Shown here piece after piece: positions 6,876 to 9,052 of a stretch of 9,052 bases of DNA. Within the stretch, counting starts at the first letter, position 1, and the number at the start of each line of letters is the position of its first letter. Source of the DNA: Leptolyngbyaceae cyanobacterium CSSed165cm_216. Lineage in GTDB: Bacteria; Cyanobacteriota; Cyanobacteriia; Phormidesmidales; Phormidesmidaceae. The notes under the pieces are model-generated. The model was not told the DNA's origin. It saw only the letters and a program-made list of their open reading frames with translations, and did no database searches. Both the position numbers and the translations under genes were made by a program. The DNA is taken from NCBI GenBank assembly GCA_007135385.1, contig SLIY01000305.1:1-9052 (forward strand), in the 5' to 3' direction.

Positions 6876-7077
6876 ATGAAGTGGCGTGTGGTGCTTAAAC
6901 CCGATACCGAAACGGGGCACTACGATTTGGTGTCCAGAACTGCCTGGTTGTGTTTCCGCTGGGGAGACAAAGCAGGAGGCCATAGAGAATATTCGAGAGG
7001 CCATAGCGCTTTATCTTGAAGAAGATCCCATTGAGCTAGAGCCGGGGGCGATTGTCAGAGAGGTACTGGTTGCGTGA
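6876..7077 (+). pseudogene. HicB-family antitoxin, frameshifted
   Basis: The start frame reads MKWRVVLKPDTETGHYDL, a typical HicB N-terminus, then goes out of register. The continuation CPELPGCVSAGETKQEAIEN and REAIALYLEEDPIELEPGAI lies in another frame and ends at 7077 with VREVLVA. The total, 202 bases, is not a multiple of three. The switch is at about 6927-6932. In the family the segment usually reads as a short hydrophobic stretch followed by WCPELPGC, so loss of two bases (a TG from a TTGTGG-like string) explains it best; one inserted base is the other option. Read straight through, the start frame gives only a 47-residue product. HicB proteins neutralise the HicA mRNA interferase. No hicA is seen within the window on either side, so this is an orphan remnant. 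Confidence 0.8.
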
Positions 7078-7209
7078 GCCATGATAGAAAAATATAAGCG
7101 GTTTAGGCTTGCTATATGGAAGAGAACACAATAGGTGTGGCTAGCGCAATCAGTGGTTTACTGCTTTTCTCACGTCCAAACCCCAAAAGATTCTAAAGCG
7201 AGGCATTCT
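7078..7209. other. AT-richer intergenic gap, no gene supported
   Basis: 132 bases between the HicB remnant and the DUF2283 gene. A 17-codon open frame from ATG 7081 has no family likeness. The DUF2283 frame is open upstream to 7135, but the added residues do not look like the family. A hicA gene, expected here in hicB-hicA order, is absent. Confidence 0.4.
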
Positions 7210-7437
7210 ATGGCAGAAGTAGGTCTTCTAAAGTCTGTGCCTTATTTGCTGTCTGCACCCTCGAAGCAAATTTGGACAGATTATGACGAAGAGGCTGACA
7301 TCCTTTACATTAGTTTTCGTAAACCGCAACAGGCCAACGACAGCGTTTTAGAAGAGAATGTCATATACCACTACTGTGATCAAGATCTGGTTGGCATCAC
7401 TGTGCTAAATGCATCAACAAATCTTGAGGGAGAATAA
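7210..7437 (+). CDS. DUF2283 family protein (putative antitoxin)
   Basis: A 75-residue protein with the DUF2283 pattern: YDEEADILYISF at 25-36, followed by a polar loop (PQQANDSVLEENVIYHY) and the closing strand VGITVLNAS (61-69). DUF2283 genes often stand beside a DUF4258 gene and are predicted antitoxins of that pair (family knowledge). I see no DUF4258 gene here. The start ATG 7210 has a GAGG about 6 bases upstream; an upstream GTG at 7135 would add 25 residues without family likeness. The stop is 5 bases before the UPF0175 gene, whose ribosome site GGGAG overlaps this gene's end, so the two are probably cotranscribed. Unlike the first 6.8 kb, it is AT-rich, which fits acquired DNA. Confidence 0.75.
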   Translation: MAEVGLLKSVPYLLSAPSKQIWTDYDEEADILYISFRKPQQANDSVLEENVIYHYCDQDLVGITVLNASTNLEGE

Positions 7438-7442
7438 AATCT

Positions 7443-7661
7443 ATGACTCAACTTACTATAGATTTGCCGATTAGCATCTCCCATGAAGAAGCTAAGCTTC
7501 TTTTGGCAGTGAAACTCTATGAAGTGGGCAAGCTTTCTTTAGGCAAAGCTGCCAAGCTTGCAGGCTATTCAAAAGGCACTTTTATTGAGCTGATCAGTAA
7601 AATGGGTGTCCCTGTGGTTAACTATCCAGCAGAGGAGCTAGATCAGGAGATGGCTCTGTGA
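7443..7661 (+). CDS. UPF0175 family antitoxin
   Basis: A 72-residue protein of the UPF0175 family, predicted antitoxins of DUF3368 PIN-domain toxins. The sequence MTQLTIDLPISISHEEAKLL is followed by AVKLYEVGKLSLGKAAKLAG, YSKGTFIELISKMGVPVVNY and PAEELDQEMAL. The GKAAKLAGYSKGTFIELI part is the helix-turn-helix-like family core, presumably for operator binding, and the acidic tail would contact the toxin. GGGAG stands about 11 bases before ATG 7443. The stop TGA overlaps the GTG start of the toxin remnant (GTGA), the translational coupling expected of a TA pair. The antitoxin looks intact although its toxin is truncated. Confidence 0.85.
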   Translation: MTQLTIDLPISISHEEAKLLLAVKLYEVGKLSLGKAAKLAGYSKGTFIELISKMGVPVVNYPAEELDQEMAL

Positions 7662-7807
7662 ATGCTGCTGTGACCAACAGCACTTGCTTAATTGGGCTGG
7701 AGCGCATTCAACGCTTGAATATTTTGCCTCAGGTGTTTTCTCCCAAACTATTCTTCGATGACGAACCCTTTGCCGGGGATATAGTTGATGGGCTTGCCCT
7801 GCTCTAG
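7658..7807 (+). pseudogene. DUF3368 PIN-type toxin, truncated after about 28 codons
   Basis: GTG 7658 overlaps the antitoxin stop. The first part reads NAAVTNSTCLIGLERIQRLN then ILPQVFS, the usual N-terminus of DUF3368 toxins (VTNSTCLI-x-LERI), which are PIN-domain ribonucleases of about 150-160 residues. After codon 28 (about 7741) the likeness ends. The remaining codons to TAG 7805-7807 are the antisense of an unrelated antitoxin-like fragment. Everything carrying the catalytic acidic residues is missing, so this cannot be an active nuclease. The break is abrupt, as from a deletion or recombination, rather than gradual decay. Confidence 0.78.
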
Positions 7808-7903
7808 TTCGCCCTCGGCCCACTCGTAGGGTTCGTGAGCACCGAGGTTAGAGAGGTCGGTATTTAGCCAAGCCTGGTCTTCTGCATTAGGAGTATTGTC
7901 GGA
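7748..7903 (-). pseudogene. Antitoxin-like small protein fragment lacking a start
   Basis: On the minus strand an open frame ends at 7748 and reads AEDQAWLNTDLSNLGAHEPY followed by EWAEGELEQGKPINYIPGKG and FVIEE. This has the look of small cyanobacterial proteins with a WLxxDLSxLG...EPYxW...GxPxxYxPGxG pattern that are often annotated near toxin genes. That recognition is from memory, and the partner family is uncertain. The frame is open up to about 8027 but contains no ATG, GTG or TTG, so the gene seems to have lost its 5' end or its start has mutated. Its stop lies within about 10 bases of the point where the DUF3368 remnant breaks off on the other strand. Confidence 0.45.
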
Positions 7904-8085
7904 ATGTGAGGCAGGTGGGCGGTTAGAGTTTTGGCTGCCACAGAAGGAATTCGACGAAGGTAAGCACCTGCTTGAGAAGATGATCGGGCAGGTGATCAGT
8001 TTTTTCGAGTAGGCGAGTTCTGTCTATACTCATAGCACTAGCAAGCATCTAAGCTGCAACAGCGAGAATTCATAGCAATTTTGAG
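7808..8085. other. Gap between convergent TA blocks with gene debris
   Basis: Apart from the antisense antitoxin-like fragment, this stretch has one coding-like tail on the plus strand (about 7932-8013) and no complete gene. No hairpin followed by a T-tract is seen between the converging gene blocks. Confidence 0.4.
7932..8013 (+). pseudogene. Possible C-terminal tail of an unrecognised gene
   Basis: The plus frame ending in TAG near 8013 reads RLEFWLPQKEFDEGKHLLEK then MIGQVISFFE. It has the amphipathic, charged pattern of a real protein tail. It has no start codon of its own other than a TTG upstream in poor context. I do not recognise the family. It may be a remnant of a gene lost from this place, or a chance frame. 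Confidence 0.25.
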
Positions 8086-8571
8086 CTAATCATCAATAAA
8101 AATCTGCTCGAAAATAGAGCGTTTGATCCTGAAATTTATTTCCACAAGACGGGCATAGAGATCACCTAGACTGCTAACTAAAATTCTTCCATCTCTTCTC
8201 ATTTTATTGATGGCGGCTAGAGTACCTCTGACGGTCAAGCCAAAACGGATGGCTTCTTTCCTGGCTGCAAGGTCATCGAGCAGAACATAGTCTGAATTTA
8301 GCTCAATACCTAAAGAAATTGCACCTGACTCCCTCTGACCTAAGCGCTGATTGAGGCTTTGGGCAATATTAATGAGGACAACTTTACGAACTTGTAAAAC
8401 CCCAGAGCTAACGAAAGGTTGAGCAGTCTGACTAACAGAATCTGACTTGGCGGAGATTTCATCCGCAACGGATTGAGGAATATAAAAATTGTCAGGATAG
8501 TCAAGGAATTGATCGAGATAGCCGAGCTTGGCCAGAAATATTAGTGGCGATGAATTAATAACAATCTTCAT
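8086..8571 (-). CDS. DUF3368 PIN-domain toxin (intact)
   Basis: A 161-residue predicted ribonuclease toxin, full length for the family. PIN-type features: N-terminal MKIVINSSPLIFLAKLGYLD, where N6 stands at the place of the first PIN aspartate, a substitution common in DUF3368 (VxNxSPLI); IPQSVADEI with E38; RLGQRESGAISLGIEL with E81; YVLLDDLAARKEA with D99/D100; and RGTLAAINKMRRDG (115-128), the typical DUF3368 closing block. It would cleave RNA unless bound by its antitoxin. ATG 8571 is 4 bases after the stop of the upstream antitoxin gene; another ATG at 8575 gives only a seven-residue frame. The near-overlap and order (antitoxin, then toxin) are standard for a type II TA operon. It looks active by sequence. 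Confidence 0.87.
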   Translation of the reverse strand: MKIVINSSPLIFLAKLGYLDQFLDYPDNFYIPQSVADEISAKSDSVSQTAQPFVSSGVLQVRKVVLINIAQSLNQRLGQRESGAISLGIELNSDYVLLDDLAARKEAIRFGLTVRGTLAAINKMRRDGRILVSSLGDLYARLVEINFRIKRSIFEQIFIDD

Positions 8572-8575
8572 TCAT

Positions 8576-8908
8576 TCACCAGATTTTTTCTATTTCAACA
8601 TCCTCATCAGAAAGATAGGAAAACTCGATTCCCATCAGATCTAGAATCTTGAGGAACTCAGATGGTTCGAGCTGCATAATCTCAGAGGCTTTTTTGAGGC
8701 TGATGACTCTCGTCAGCAAGGCACCAATCAAAAAGAGGAAGTTCTCTTTTTGATCAAGCGTCTGGAATAGTTGTATTTCTGATGCGATCGCTTGAGTGAC
8801 TTCTCGATTCATAATTCCACATTCGTTAAGGATAGCAAGGGTGAAAAACTGGGCGTAGCGGCTGATCACCTGCTTCACAATGTCTCTATCTGTCGCGGTC
8901 GTATTCAT
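8576..8908 (-). CDS. UPF0175-like antitoxin with N-terminal extension
   Basis: A 110-residue protein directly upstream of the DUF3368 toxin. Its C-terminal half (about 62-104) resembles UPF0175: VISLKKASEIMQLEPSEFLK then ILDLMGIEFSYLSDEDVEIE, which lines up with the GKAAKLAG...F-I-E-L-I...GVPVVNY-x-x-E-E-L pattern of the smaller antitoxin at 7443. The first 60 residues are mostly helix-forming and not recognised (RDIVKQVISRYAQFFTLAIL, then SEIQLFQTLDQKENFLFLIG). They may serve dimerisation or a different DNA contact. ATG 8908 has a weak GAAG 5 bases ahead. The gene begins 18 bases after the stop of an upstream HTH gene and may share its transcript. Calling it the cognate antitoxin rests mainly on position and on the C-terminal likeness. 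Confidence 0.72.
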   Translation of the reverse strand: MNTTATDRDIVKQVISRYAQFFTLAILNECGIMNREVTQAIASEIQLFQTLDQKENFLFLIGALLTRVISLKKASEIMQLEPSEFLKILDLMGIEFSYLSDEDVEIEKIW

Positions 8909-8926
8909 TGCACTTCAAAAGGCTAC

Positions 8927-9052
8927 TTACTCAATAAATAGACTGGGTGAAACTTTGAAGCGATCAGATAAAATTTTTGCTTCTGCCTCATTAATGGCTC
9001 TTGTGCCATTCACAATCTCTGCCACGACACTGCTAGAACCAATCAAACCCAC
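8927..9052 (-). CDS. HigA/XRE-type helix-turn-helix antitoxin, C-terminal part only
   Basis: The last 41 codons of a gene entering from the right edge. The reading GLIGSSSVVAEIVNGTRAIN then EAEAKILSDRFKVSPSLFIE is the end of a helix-turn-helix domain as in HigA-type antitoxins (pattern S-x-V-V-x-E-[IV]-[LV]-N-G-x-R-x-I-x-x-x-x-A-x-x-L-x-x-R-F-x-V-S-P-x-[LV]-F-I). These repress their own operon and neutralise a HigB-type mRNA interferase. The toxin, normally upstream, would lie outside the window. The stop TAA (8927-8929) is 18 bases before the UPF0175-like start, suggesting one transcript for the minus-strand genes. Confidence 0.72.
   Translation of the reverse strand: MGLIGSSSVVAEIVNGTRAINEAEAKILSDRFKVSPSLFIE

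Larger units (their letters stand above)
840..8791. repeat. Ten HIP1 octamers GCGATCGC scattered through the window
   Basis: Sites start at 840, 1652, 2266, 3323, 3725, 4355, 4734, 5567, 6662 and 8784; all but none lie outside genes, since each falls in a coding frame. HIP1 is the highly iterated palindrome typical of many cyanobacterial genomes and is the best single clue to the host. Nine sites lie in the first 6.7 kb and only one in the remaining 2.4 kb, in line with a different history of the TA-rich part, though the count is small. Confidence 0.9.

Noticed and set aside
7081..7134. Short 17-codon frame from ATG 7081
   Set aside because: No family likeness and no clear ribosome site; it is too short to support as a gene.
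7638..7823. Minus-strand 61-codon frame across the UPF0175/DUF3368 junction
   Set aside because: It is antisense to the clear TA frames and has no family pattern.

Overview
The window looks like a chromosomal segment of a filamentous or thylakoid-bearing cyanobacterium of the Leptolyngbya/Nodosilinea/Phormidium kind. The main evidence is ten copies of the cyanobacterial HIP1 octamer GCGATCGC in 9 kb, where about 0.14 would be expected by chance with uniform base usage. Families common in cyanobacteria support this: a Uma2 nuclease, a TspO-like protein, a carotenoid-desaturase-like oxidoreductase and UPF0175/DUF3368 toxin-antitoxin genes. The species assignment is inference.

Layout. Positions 1-1232 (minus) hold most of an FAD-dependent oxidoreductase of the phytoene/zeta-carotene desaturase superfamily, cut by the window edge. 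Positions 1233-1608 are a repeat-rich intergenic region with several palindromes and a perfect tandem 16-mer. Positions 1609-4036 (minus) are a likely two-gene operon: an MscS-type mechanosensitive channel followed by a PfkB-family fructokinase. Divergent from it, with a 46-base gap, is a TspO/MBR-family membrane protein (4083-4838). Positions 4957-5865 (plus) are an AraC-family regulator whose reading frame is interrupted by one in-frame TGA. Positions 5866-6150 contain a REP-like hairpin and no gene. A Uma2-family nuclease-like gene follows (6151-6810).

From about 6840 to the end the sequence becomes visibly more AT-rich and consists almost only of toxin-antitoxin (TA) material, much of it broken. 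In order: a frameshifted HicB antitoxin without HicA; a DUF2283 protein without its usual DUF4258 partner; a UPF0175 antitoxin overlapping a truncated DUF3368 PIN-type toxin; antisense to the toxin's end, a 5'-truncated antitoxin-like fragment; then, on the minus strand, an intact UPF0175-like/DUF3368 pair, and at the edge the C-terminus of a HigA-type helix-turn-helix antitoxin. The window therefore holds one intact TA module and at least three decayed or orphan ones, with antitoxins retained more often than toxins.

I see no rRNA, tRNA, CRISPR array, transposase or integrase. I found no clearly new system. The decaying TA cluster, the TGA-interrupted regulator and the toxin junction are the best leads.
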